Notes: generated from the sequence alone by a model not told the origin. DNA of 5,128 nt from JBMYQA01 sp049600855 (GCA_049600855.1 JBMYQA010000378.1:1-5128); one strand, 5' to 3'; numbered from the stretch's first letter, positions 1 to 5,128 are shown. Made by a program: numbers and translations.

Positions 1-24
1 TTTAGCTTAAAAATAACCTACTAA
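1..24 (+). CDS. Possible C-terminal end of an upstream gene (outer-membrane-like final strand)
   Basis: Reading frame 1 gives FSLKITY followed by TAA at 22-24; the other two forward frames hit stops almost at once. The seven residues alternate hydrophobic (F, L, I, Y) and polar (S, K, T) and end in an aromatic residue. That is the classic C-terminal beta-signal of outer-membrane barrel proteins recognised by BamA. A strong + strand terminator follows about 40 nt later, which fits a gene ending here. With only seven codons visible this is an inference; the stretch could also be non-coding. Confidence 0.35.
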   Translation, partial: FSLKITY

Positions 25-61
25 AAATACCACATTCATTTTGCTCACCTGCTTATTATAG

Positions 62-94
62 AAGGTGTGATTGCTTAGCAGTCACACTTTTTTT
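62..94 (+). terminator. Rho-independent terminator of the upstream + strand gene
   Basis: A 9-bp stem (65-73 with 79-87, one G-U wobble, 5-nt loop CTTAG) is followed directly by seven T residues (88-94). The A/G residues at 62-64 can extend the stem into the T-tract. There is no A-tract on the left side, so it acts only for + strand transcription. It ends whatever gene lies left of the window and insulates the lipoprotein gene, which must then use a promoter within about 95-133; I could not identify one there. Confidence 0.85.
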
Positions 95-133
95 ATTATT
101 GCACCAATCTAAATTATCTACCGAAATCAAGAA

Positions 134-628
134 ATGACTATGAGATTAATCAATTTTCTATTTATATCGGCTTTATTTATGTGTTTTTCTTGTAATAAAG
201 AAGTAAATAAGAGCACAAGTTCAACTACTAAAGCTGACAAGATGGAAGAAAAAGTTACGCAAGGAGTACAAGGCACTGTTTTGTGGTTTGAAGGAAACCT
301 GATGCCTTCTCCTGGTACGCCAGCACCCAAGGGCAAACCTATCGTTCGAGAAATCGTATTCTGTAAGCCACTGAAAATGAAAGAGGTACAACAAAAAGGT
401 TCGTTCTATGTAGCACTAGATACGCACATCATCAAAAAAGTGACTTCGGATGATAAAGGAATATTTAAAATCCAACTTCCGGAGGGTAAATACTCGGTTT
501 TCACGAAAGAAGAAGACAGCTATTATGCTAATTTATTCGATGGGCAAGGTTATATCCAACTAGTCACTGTGAAAGCAAACGAGCTGACTTCCTTAGACAT
601 TAGAGTGGATTATAAAGCTACCTATTAA
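134..628 (+). CDS. Small lipoprotein with carboxypeptidase-regulatory-like fold
   Basis: This 164-residue protein is probably anchored in the membrane, facing the periplasm or cell surface. Residues 1-19 form a short basic plus hydrophobic signal sequence ending in FSC, with Cys20 as the likely lipidated residue; Cys17 is a poorer alternative. A Ser/Thr/Lys-rich linker (21-40) follows. Residues 44-164 look like a beta-sandwich of the carboxypeptidase-regulatory/CnaB type: GTVLWFEGN near 47-55, then TSDDKGIFKIQLPEGKYSVF at 104-123, the usual D-x-x-G-x-F-x-(I/V)-x-L-P-x-G-x-Y pattern, then YYANLFDGQG at 130-139. I recognise this as a recurring Bacteroidota single-domain lipoprotein of unknown role; no catalytic motif is visible. 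Translation could start at 134 or at the second ATG at 140, which gives a more standard signal peptide. It stands alone between a terminator and a hairpin, on the same strand as the CPBP gene. Confidence 0.85.
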   Translation: MTMRLINFLFISALFMCFSCNKEVNKSTSSTTKADKMEEKVTQGVQGTVLWFEGNLMPSPGTPAPKGKPIVREIVFCKPLKMKEVQQKGSFYVALDTHIIKKVTSDDKGIFKIQLPEGKYSVFTKEEDSYYANLFDGQGYIQLVTVKANELTSLDIRVDYKATY

Positions 629-676
629 GCACTCTAGTTTAGCTGAGCAAGTTAATATCATTTCAGAAAAACATGC

Positions 677-708
677 TAACGTCAGGTGTAATTAATGGCC
701 TGGCGTTA
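677..708 (+). other. Stem-loop between lipoprotein and CPBP genes
   Basis: A 10-bp stem (677-686 pairs with 699-708, one G-U wobble) closes a 12-nt loop. It lies 48 nt after the lipoprotein stop and 14 nt before the inferred CPBP start. No T-tract follows on the + strand, only TATAAAC, so it is not a textbook terminator. It could be a U-poor terminator for the lipoprotein gene, a 3' stabilising structure, or a leader element that affects translation of the CPBP gene. The stem is clear in the sequence; its role is inference. Confidence 0.45.
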
Positions 709-722
709 TAAACGAGTAGCCT

Positions 723-1667
723 ATCAAAAAATTTATTGGATATACGAAACAGTTCATTAAGGAAGACTTCCATCTCACCACTTATTTGTATGTACTTTTC
801 TTCCTGCTAGCTACGTTCACCTTCAATTTCATGCATGATTTTGAAGATACGGTTGTTGATGGGCCTAAAACAAGTAGTCAACGTATCCTATACCACTTTC
901 TCTTTTTCGGATTTGCTTACTACGGTGTACTGATTCCCAAACTATTGTTTACCAAGCAATTAGCCAAGCTAAAAAATCCTCATTTATGGATTAAAAGCCT
1001 TTGTTTTATTGGATTAATTGGCATCTGTGGCGGAATATTAGTACACTATCAAATTTTAGATTCATTTCAAAGCTACTACGAAAAGCGATTTATAGGTTCA
1101 ATTCTTAACAATAGCCGAAGACTTGCTTTATATGTTATTCCATTATTAATTATCAAGTTCATTTACGATAGGCAAGAACAAGGACTTTATGGCCTACAAA
1201 TCAAAGGAGTCGATTTTCGGCCTTATTTTTACATGCTCCTGATTATGTTGCCTTTAATCACGATTGCCTCCTTTAACGAGGCTTTCTTAAAGCAATACCC
1301 GCGTTTTTTCTGGAGAACAAAAGAAGTATTTGGATTAGCCAAATGGCAAATGGCAACCATATTTGAACTCTTTTATGGGATGGATTTTCTTTTTGTAGAG
1401 TTGATGTTCCGAGGCGCTTTAATTGTTGGTATGACGAAACTACTTGGTAAAGATAGTGTATTGCCGATGGCCGTTATGTATGGATTTCTTCACTTTGGCA
1501 AGCCAGTAGGCGAAGCGGTTAGTTCGGTTTTTGGAGGGTATCTACTTGGGATTTTTGCCTATTACTCCCGAAATATTTGGGGAGGCGTGTTCATCCACAT
1601 GGGTATTGCCTTATTAATGGAGCTCACCGCAGGAATTCAACATTGGCTACGGGGTGATTTTGGGTAA
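723..1667 (+). CDS. CPBP (Abi/Rce1-like) family intramembrane protease homologue, non-canonical start
   Basis: A multi-pass membrane protein with about eight hydrophobic segments, 314 residues if started at 723. The C-terminal third carries the CPBP motifs: FVELMFRG (E226, R230) as motif 1, YGFLHFGKP (H257) as motif 2, and FIHMGIALLME (H292) as motif 3. Family members are intramembrane endopeptidases (Rce1-type CAAX processing, bacteriocin-immunity-like proteins). Here the first Glu of EExxxR is Val225 and the Asn of HxxxN is Ala296, so activity cannot be assumed; I recall similar ELxFRG/HFGKP proteins in Bacteroidota. Start: the first standard start codon in frame is TTG at 786, at the edge of the first membrane segment. 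The frame stays open back to 723 and reads like a real N-terminus (KKFIGYTKQFIKEDFHL) before an in-frame TAG at 717. The codon where ATG is expected is ATC (723). I therefore annotate from 723; 786 is the conservative alternative. No substrate is suggested by the neighbours. Confidence 0.8.
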   Translation: MKKFIGYTKQFIKEDFHLTTYLYVLFFLLATFTFNFMHDFEDTVVDGPKTSSQRILYHFLFFGFAYYGVLIPKLLFTKQLAKLKNPHLWIKSLCFIGLIGICGGILVHYQILDSFQSYYEKRFIGSILNNSRRLALYVIPLLIIKFIYDRQEQGLYGLQIKGVDFRPYFYMLLIMLPLITIASFNEAFLKQYPRFFWRTKEVFGLAKWQMATIFELFYGMDFLFVELMFRGALIVGMTKLLGKDSVLPMAVMYGFLHFGKPVGEAVSSVFGGYLLGIFAYYSRNIWGGVFIHMGIALLMELTAGIQHWLRGDFG

Positions 1668-1703
1668 TGCGATCTTGCTGAACGCTGGAGGAAAATACCA
1701 CAC

Positions 1704-1730
1704 AAAAAAAGAGGCTAGGAAGAAGCCTCT
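1704..1730 (-). terminator. Rho-independent terminator overlapping the end of the SRPBCC gene
   Basis: On the - strand a perfect 7-bp stem (AGAGGCT/AGCCTCT, 1724-1730 with 1710-1716) with a 7-nt loop is followed by a run of T (1710-1704 read leftwards). The left arm and loop are the last codons and stop of the SRPBCC gene (stop 1717-1715), so coding sequence and terminator share bases. Read on the + strand, the hairpin is followed only by AAATTTG, so it should not stop the converging CPBP transcript well. Confidence 0.88.
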
Positions 1731-2170
1731 AAATTTGCCTTAAATTGCAACATATCTTTTTTCATCCGTTCGCTTACTTGCGATTTCAGTAATCCCCCAA
1801 CCATCGATGTAACCCGACCAAAAATACTCTTCGGAGGAAATACACGAGTAGTATAAGTCACCTTAGCAGTTTGTTCATCAAGCGGTTCAATTTGCAAATC
1901 TTGCTCAATTTGATTTCCACCATCAATGGTAATACTCGTTACGCGTTCATCAATAGAAAAAGCCGTCACTTTAGAATGCATCTTTAAATCTCCACCTATA
2001 ATTGCTTCTCCAATTTGGAGAAACTCTGAGCCTACTCCCAGTTCTCCGTCTGTTAGTATTTGGGTTTCTTCTAACAAATGGATAAACTCGGGATGCCGTG
2101 AGAAGTCTGTGTAGTATTCAAAAACAGCTGATGCTGATCGATTGATGATGATACTTTCAGATAATTCCAT
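1715..2170 (-). CDS. SRPBCC / START-like (polyketide cyclase-dehydrase type) protein
   Basis: A 151-residue cytosolic protein without a signal peptide. The layout is that of a helix-grip fold: a first strand (ELSESIIINRS, 2-12), a short helix pair with the typical VFEYYTDFSRHPEFIHLL stretch (16-33, like the 'vf.yltd...peWnp' region of the family), a run of beta-strands (45-110), and a long C-terminal helix (about 130-148). Members bind hydrophobic ligands in a cavity; some are enzymes, many have no known function. No catalytic residue can be assigned, so the ligand is unknown. The ATG lies 9 nt after the stop of the preceding exported protein gene, so the two are co-transcribed, and the terminator at 1704-1730 ends the unit. 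The gene is complete for the family's usual length. Confidence 0.82.
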   Translation of the reverse strand: MELSESIIINRSASAVFEYYTDFSRHPEFIHLLEETQILTDGELGVGSEFLQIGEAIIGGDLKMHSKVTAFSIDERVTSITIDGGNQIEQDLQIEPLDEQTAKVTYTTRVFPPKSIFGRVTSMVGGLLKSQVSERMKKDMLQFKANLEASS

Positions 2171-2179
2171 TGCTGGTTG

Positions 2180-3049
2180 TTATTTGATGGATGCCCGCAC
2201 TTTTTTGGCAGCTTCTAATGTTGCCTTCAATTGCGTCTGATCATTTTGATTTTGTGCAATTTCAACTTCTAACTCTCTTTTCTCTACGGCATTCTTTCTC
2301 AGGTTTTCTTGGAGCTTCAATTTATTGGCTTCATTATTAGATAACTTTCGGGCTAAAGTTTCCCCCTTATCTACAGCCTTATCATAATGCTTTTGAGCTT
2401 TTTTGATCACAGCCTCATCCGTGCTATTCGCCAATGTATTATTTAAAGCTTCTTTTAATCGCTGCTCCTCTACTTTATTTTTCTCAATATGCTGCAATAA
2501 CTTCAAATGACTATGACTGTTTTTATCCAGATTCGCTTCAAGTTTCAATTTATGGTTTCTATTGTCTTGATATTTGGTGTTTAATGAAATCCCCTTGGCA
2601 ATGGCTCGATCATACTCTTTTTGAGCTGCATCAACATCCTTGTCCGCTTCAGCTTGATACATCATAACCACAATATCGTATAGCATCTTCTCTGCTTCCT
2701 GATGACTTTGCTTATCATCTGTTAAAATACCTAGCCAAACTTCTGCGGTTTCTTTTTTACCTCTATCCGTTTGGGCATAAACCGTTACTAAATCGTGCAT
2801 CCCCACTACTTTCGCATTTCGATATACCAAAACACCTTTCTTCCCCTCATTTTTGCCATACTGATTTAGTCGTTTTTTTAAATATTGATTCACTTTTGAA
2901 ATGGGCAATTGCACTAATGAAACATACCCATTGCATTGGTCTTCATTTACCAATCGCAACTCTGGATTGATGGTAACCATAGATTGCGCATGGGCCATAT
3001 TGACTGAAAGGCATAAAATCAGGCTAAAAAAAATATGAATTCTTTTCAT
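2180..3049 (-). CDS. Exported helical/coiled-coil protein with an internal tandem duplication
   Basis: A 289-residue protein with a clear Sec signal peptide: MKRIHIFF start, hydrophobic core, AHA|Q cleavage after Ala21. No lipobox Cys is seen, so it is probably periplasmic or secreted. Residues about 40-135 form a mixed domain (YLKKRLNQYGKN, DLVTVYAQTD, AEVWLGILTDD). This recalls a Bacteroidota family of exported proteins with a DVYA-like and a VWFDLGG-like motif and a helical tail, but that link is from memory and weak. Residues 141-202 and 217-278 are two copies of a charged, helix-forming segment (see the repeat entry). I chose the ATG at 3049; the open frame runs 19 codons further up to 3106, but that extension would bury the signal peptide. 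It is 75 nt downstream of pepA and 9 nt upstream of the SRPBCC gene. Function unknown; a structural, binding or scaffolding role is likelier than catalysis. Confidence 0.8.
   Translation of the reverse strand: MKRIHIFFSLILCLSVNMAHAQSMVTINPELRLVNEDQCNGYVSLVQLPISKVNQYLKKRLNQYGKNEGKKGVLVYRNAKVVGMHDLVTVYAQTDRGKKETAEVWLGILTDDKQSHQEAEKMLYDIVVMMYQAEADKDVDAAQKEYDRAIAKGISLNTKYQDNRNHKLKLEANLDKNSHSHLKLLQHIEKNKVEEQRLKEALNNTLANSTDEAVIKKAQKHYDKAVDKGETLARKLSNNEANKLKLQENLRKNAVEKRELEVEIAQNQNDQTQLKATLEAAKKVRASIK
2216..2629 (-). repeat. Two-copy tandem duplication inside the coiled-coil gene (76-residue period)
   Basis: Residues 141-202 (2629-2444) and 217-278 (2401-2216) of the exported protein align without gaps at an offset of 76 residues. 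I count 25 identities in 62 positions. Shared anchors are AQKxYDxAxxKG, KLKLxxNLxKN and a later LKxxL. Identity is diffuse rather than near-exact, so this is an old intragenic duplication, not a recent or slipping repeat. Confidence 0.8.
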
Positions 3050-3079
3050 GATTATTAGAAATTTATATTCGGAGTTTTC

Positions 3080-3100
3080 TTGAAGCTGAATACAGCTCAA
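3080..3100. other. Weak stem-loop between pepA and the exported protein gene
   Basis: AGCTG (3084-3088) pairs with CAGCT (3093-3097) around a 4-nt loop, with flanking TTG/CAA pairing across a one-base bulge. It lies 24 nt past the pepA stop in the 75-nt spacer. No T-tract follows on either strand, so it is unlikely to be a full terminator; it may be an attenuating or processing structure, or chance. Confidence 0.3.
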
Positions 3101-3124
3101 CTTCATCTACTATAAGTAATACGC

Positions 3125-4636
3125 TTAATATTCCTGAATTTGTTCAAGAGCTTTAAAATTATTAGCAAGTTCTTGCATAAAATCAATCAATAAACGTACA
3201 CCAAAACCTGTAGCACTTTTCATAGAAGAGTGATCTGTATTCCCAAAAGCAACACTAGCAATATCTAAATGCGCCCATTTTGGATGCTCTTCAATAAAAT
3301 TTTCTAAGAATTTAGCTGCGATGATTGCCCCCGCCATAGGAAGCCCGCTAAAGTTCTTGATGTCGGCTACATCCGATTTCAAATCATTTTGATAAACATC
3401 CCATAAAGGCAACTGCCAAATGCGCTCACCAGTTCGTTCACTAGCCGCTAATAAAGCCTGTGTTAATTCCTCATTATGAGAAAACAATGCTCCTGCATGA
3501 TACCCAAATGTGCGCACTGTACTTCCAGTTAAGGTAGCAACGTCAATTAACACATCAGGATCGTAATTTTGATTCAAATAGGCTAATCCATCTGCTAAAA
3601 CTAAACGACCTTCAGCATCGGTGTCAATAACCTCAATGGTTTTCCCCAAATAGGAATCGATGATATCGCCAGGATTAATAGCATGGGCATCCACATTGTT
3701 TTCTGATGCAGGCACCACTGTAATGATATGCACAGGAAGTTGTAATTTTGCAGCCACCTCTAAAGCGCCCAATACCGCAGCAGCTCCGCCCATATCGCTC
3801 TTCATGTAGTGCATGCCTTGTGTTTTGATGGATAAACCTCCCGTATCAAAGGTGATTCCTTTTCCTACCAATCCTACTTTGGGCAAATCTAAATCAGCAG
3901 AGTTTTTCGGTTTGTACTCAGCAACGATCAACGCAGGAGGCAAAACACTGCCTTTATTCACTGCTAATAAAGTATGCATGCCCAAGGCTTCAATTTCTTT
4001 TTTATTATACACCTTTACCTGGTAATCAAATTGCTTGGCCGAATCAATTACCCAATCCCCCATTAACTCTGGTGTTAACTTATTACTTGGCGCATTAACC
4101 ATATCCATAATGCGCATTTGGGTTTCGGCAATGGCAGTACCCATGGCCGCTGCTTGGCGAATGCGTTCACTATCTTGATAATTCACATAAAGCTTGCGAA
4201 TATGATACGCCGCCGATTTTTGTGTTTTATACAAGCCAATCTCATAGGTACCTAAATACAAGCCATTTAAGGTAGCATCCAAATCGCGGATATGTGCAGC
4301 AGGTAAATCTCCATTAAATAAAAACTGCCCTTCAATGCCCAGCTCATCATTAAAACGATGTTTATGCTCATGCACAAATCGCTTAATGGTTTTCACAATG
4401 GTATGAAAAGCAGGATGCTCTCCTAAACCAACCAAATAATATTTCTGCGTATGCCCATTTACCTGACCATACATCATACGCGTTTCGTTTGGGTTCCCTT
4501 CAAAATCAATTGAATGAAAGCCTATTTGATCAGCAAAAGCCGCTAAGTGCTCTTTTAAAGTAGCTGTTTTGATTACAGGAACAATAATATCTGTAAGTTG
4601 CTCAGGAAAGTTTTGGACAAAAGTTAGGTTGCTCAT
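3125..4636 (-). CDS. pepA: Leucyl aminopeptidase, peptidase family M17
   Basis: This 503-residue cytosolic enzyme removes N-terminal residues from peptides using two metal ions and normally works as a hexamer. It has the two-domain M17 layout: a variable N-terminal domain (about 1-160) and a conserved catalytic domain (about 165-490). The catalytic blocks are VGKGITFDTGGLSIK (257-271), MKSDMGGAAAVLGA (278-291), DTDAEGRLVLADGLAY (338-353) and IDVATLTGS (364-372). The expected ligands and catalytic residues are all present: K259, D264, D281, D340 and E342 for metals, K271 and R344 for catalysis. They line up with E. coli PepA residues at a constant offset of 11-12. The signature usually written NTDAEGRL begins with Asp here. 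There is no signal peptide. The start at 4636 (MSNLTF) fits the family and lies about 30 nt below the predicted transcription start. It may be the first gene of a three-gene unit. Likely role: peptide turnover. Confidence 0.95.
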   Translation of the reverse strand: MSNLTFVQNFPEQLTDIIVPVIKTATLKEHLAAFADQIGFHSIDFEGNPNETRMMYGQVNGHTQKYYLVGLGEHPAFHTIVKTIKRFVHEHKHRFNDELGIEGQFLFNGDLPAAHIRDLDATLNGLYLGTYEIGLYKTQKSAAYHIRKLYVNYQDSERIRQAAAMGTAIAETQMRIMDMVNAPSNKLTPELMGDWVIDSAKQFDYQVKVYNKKEIEALGMHTLLAVNKGSVLPPALIVAEYKPKNSADLDLPKVGLVGKGITFDTGGLSIKTQGMHYMKSDMGGAAAVLGALEVAAKLQLPVHIITVVPASENNVDAHAINPGDIIDSYLGKTIEVIDTDAEGRLVLADGLAYLNQNYDPDVLIDVATLTGSTVRTFGYHAGALFSHNEELTQALLAASERTGERIWQLPLWDVYQNDLKSDVADIKNFSGLPMAGAIIAAKFLENFIEEHPKWAHLDIASVAFGNTDHSSMKSATGFGVRLLIDFMQELANNFKALEQIQEY

Positions 4637-4671
4637 AAGTTAGAAAGTTGGCCTTCAATCGGTTACTCTGT

Positions 4672-4701
4672 CAAAGTAAAACGATATTTCTTTCGGTTCA
4701 A
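4672..4701 (-). promoter_or_regulatory. Candidate Bacteroidota-type promoter for pepA
   Basis: Read on the - strand, TTG (about 4701-4699) is followed after about 18-19 nt by TTACTTTG (about 4680-4673). This differs by one base from the Bacteroidota -7 element TAnnTTTG, and the TTG sits where the -33 element is expected. A transcript would begin near 4667 and leave a leader of about 30 nt before the pepA ATG. The element match is seen; promoter activity is inferred. Coordinates may be off by one base. Confidence 0.5.
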
Positions 4702-4753
4702 TACGAATTCAAAAAAAATTAGGGCTTGTTAAGGAGTTCTACTTCATTTTAGA

Positions 4754-4797
4754 AATCAAATAGATTGATTATGACAAGCTAAATAGTGTTACTATTT
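4754..4797. promoter_or_regulatory. Pair of 17-bp palindromes, possible operators
   Basis: Two perfect inverted repeats lie 10 nt apart: AATCAA-5nt-TTGATT (4754-4770) and AAATAGT-3nt-ACTATTT (4781-4797). Both are 17 bp long with centres 27 bp apart, between two divergent genes, where regulator sites are common. The two half-sites are not the same sequence, and AT-rich DNA yields such repeats by chance, so the call is tentative. Confidence 0.22.
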
Positions 4798-4807
4798 CTT
4801 AAAGTTC

Positions 4808-4846
4808 AGCAAAAAAAATGACGCTACCCTGTTTACCTTTTTTGCT
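4808..4846. other. A-tract/T-tract inverted repeat
   Basis: AGCAAAAAA (4808-4816) is perfectly complementary to TTTTTTGCT (4838-4846), with a 21-nt loop and four more T residues after it. It resembles a weak AT-stem terminator for rightward transcripts, but no gene ends nearby. Pairing of an A-tract with a T-tract by chance is the simpler explanation. Confidence 0.2.
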
Positions 4847-5019
4847 TTTTGACATTAGTAGATGAATCGTTTTTTATTTATCGAAAAATAATAGAGATGT
4901 ACATCAAATCCACAATACTATTTCGAAAAGCTTTTCTTTCAACAATTACTTGTTCCAACAGTCATTTAGTTTAAAAACCTACAGCTACCATTACCACAAC
5001 GAATAAGTTCTCCACAAAA

Positions 5020-5128
5020 ATGACCATCATGAATTATTATTTGATCTATCGCACGATTTTCAGTATTCTTTTTGTGCTCTCTTTGAGTCCTGTAGCCATG
5101 GCCCAGTTTGGCTCTGGTGGCGGTTTTC
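5020..5128 (+). CDS. N-terminus of an exported protein, cut by the window end
   Basis: The frame opens with ATG at 5020 (MTIM) or 5029 (MNYYLIYR) and stays open to the end of the window, giving 33-36 residues. They form a Sec signal peptide: Tyr/Arg-containing n-region, hydrophobic core (IFSILFVLSL) and cleavage site AMA|QFGSGGG. The start at 5029 gives the more usual signal peptide length. The mature protein begins with QFGSGGGF, a Gly/Ser-rich segment as seen at the start of some Bacteroidota surface, outer-membrane or export proteins. That is too little to name a family. It is divergent from pepA and probably has its own promoter in the region to its left. Confidence 0.75.
   Translation, partial: MTIMNYYLIYRTIFSILFVLSLSPVAMAQFGSGGGF

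Larger units (their letters stand above)
4637..5019. other. Divergent intergenic region, no gene seen
   Basis: About 380 nt of very AT-rich sequence lie between the divergent pepA and the gene entering at 5020. It holds the pepA promoter candidate, several inverted repeats (4754-4797, 4808-4846) and A/T tracts near 4711-4718 and 4811-4818. Only tiny open frames of 9-25 codons occur (4818, 4862, 4897), and none has convincing support. I found no clear TTG/TAnnTTTG promoter for the rightward gene, though it must lie here. Confidence 0.7.

Noticed and set aside
127..336. Open frame on the - strand, 69 codons
   Set aside because: It lies antisense within the lipoprotein gene, has no recognisable protein features, and the + strand frame carries a signal peptide and domain.
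1926..2114. Open frame on the + strand, 62 codons
   Set aside because: Antisense shadow of the SRPBCC gene; its composition does not resemble a protein.
2434..2667. Open frame on the + strand, 77 codons, partly hydrophobic
   Set aside because: Antisense to the duplicated coiled-coil region; its hydrophobicity is produced by complementing Lys/Glu-rich codons.
3050..3106. Nineteen-codon upstream extension of the exported protein to an ATG at 3106
   Set aside because: It would place a polar stretch before a textbook signal peptide, and it overlaps the spacer hairpin; the ATG at 3049 is far better.
3813..4025. Open frame on the + strand, 70 codons
   Set aside because: Antisense to the conserved catalytic core of PepA.
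4711..4718. A-tract near 4711 as part of a terminator or UP-element
   Set aside because: No stem is adjacent for a terminator, and its position relative to the pepA promoter candidate is too loosely defined to call an UP-element.
4818..4974. Chain of three tiny frames: 15 codons from 4818, 9 codons from 4862 (its ATG overlaps the previous TGA), 25 codons from 4897
   Set aside because: The overlap is curious and could suggest leader peptides, but there is no ribosome site, no attenuator structure linked to the gene at 5020, and such short frames are common by chance.
4950..4974. TTG at 4950 with TAGTTTA at 4967 as a promoter for the rightward gene
   Set aside because: The spacing of 14 nt is too short and the second element matches TAnnTTTG poorly.
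1..5128. CRISPR arrays, insertion sequence ends, tRNA or rRNA genes, riboswitches
   Set aside because: I looked for regularly spaced direct repeats, transposase motifs, cloverleaf arms and conserved leaders and saw none.

Overview
The window is AT-rich bacterial chromosomal DNA that looks like Bacteroidota (Sphingobacteria/Chitinophagia/Saprospiria/Cytophagia-type; I cannot go finer). The reasons are the Bacteroidota-style lipoprotein with a carboxypeptidase-regulatory-like fold, a divergent CPBP membrane protein of a type I associate with this phylum, starts without clear Shine-Dalgarno sequences, and a candidate promoter close to the TTG/TAnnTTTG pattern. I see no mobile element, CRISPR array, tRNA or rRNA.

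Left part, + strand (1-1667). The window opens with what may be the last seven codons of a gene ending in an outer-membrane-type beta-strand, followed by a strong intrinsic terminator (62-94). Next come a small lipoprotein (134-628), a hairpin (677-708) and a CPBP/Rce1-like intramembrane protease homologue. The coding signal of that last gene extends upstream to about 723, but no ATG, GTG or TTG is found there. The protein also departs from the canonical CPBP active site at two positions.

Right part, - strand (4636 down to 1715). Three genes read leftwards and converge on the CPBP gene: an M17 leucyl aminopeptidase (pepA, all metal and catalytic residues present), an exported helical protein whose C-terminal half is an ungapped 76-residue-period tandem duplication, and a small SRPBCC/START-like protein. 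The second and third are 9 nt apart and surely co-transcribed; pepA is 75 nt upstream of the second and may belong to the same unit. A terminator whose stem overlaps the SRPBCC stop codon closes the unit. A plausible promoter lies just upstream of pepA.

Right edge. A roughly 380-nt AT-rich region (4637-5019) separates pepA from a divergent + strand gene that starts at 5020 or 5029. That gene has a signal peptide followed by a Gly-rich segment and runs off the window. The region holds the pepA promoter and several inverted repeats, but no convincing gene.

Overall these are mainly envelope and housekeeping genes. I do not see a clear new defence or metabolic system. The most unusual points are the CPBP gene without a normal start codon, its non-canonical catalytic motifs, and the duplicated coiled-coil protein next to pepA.
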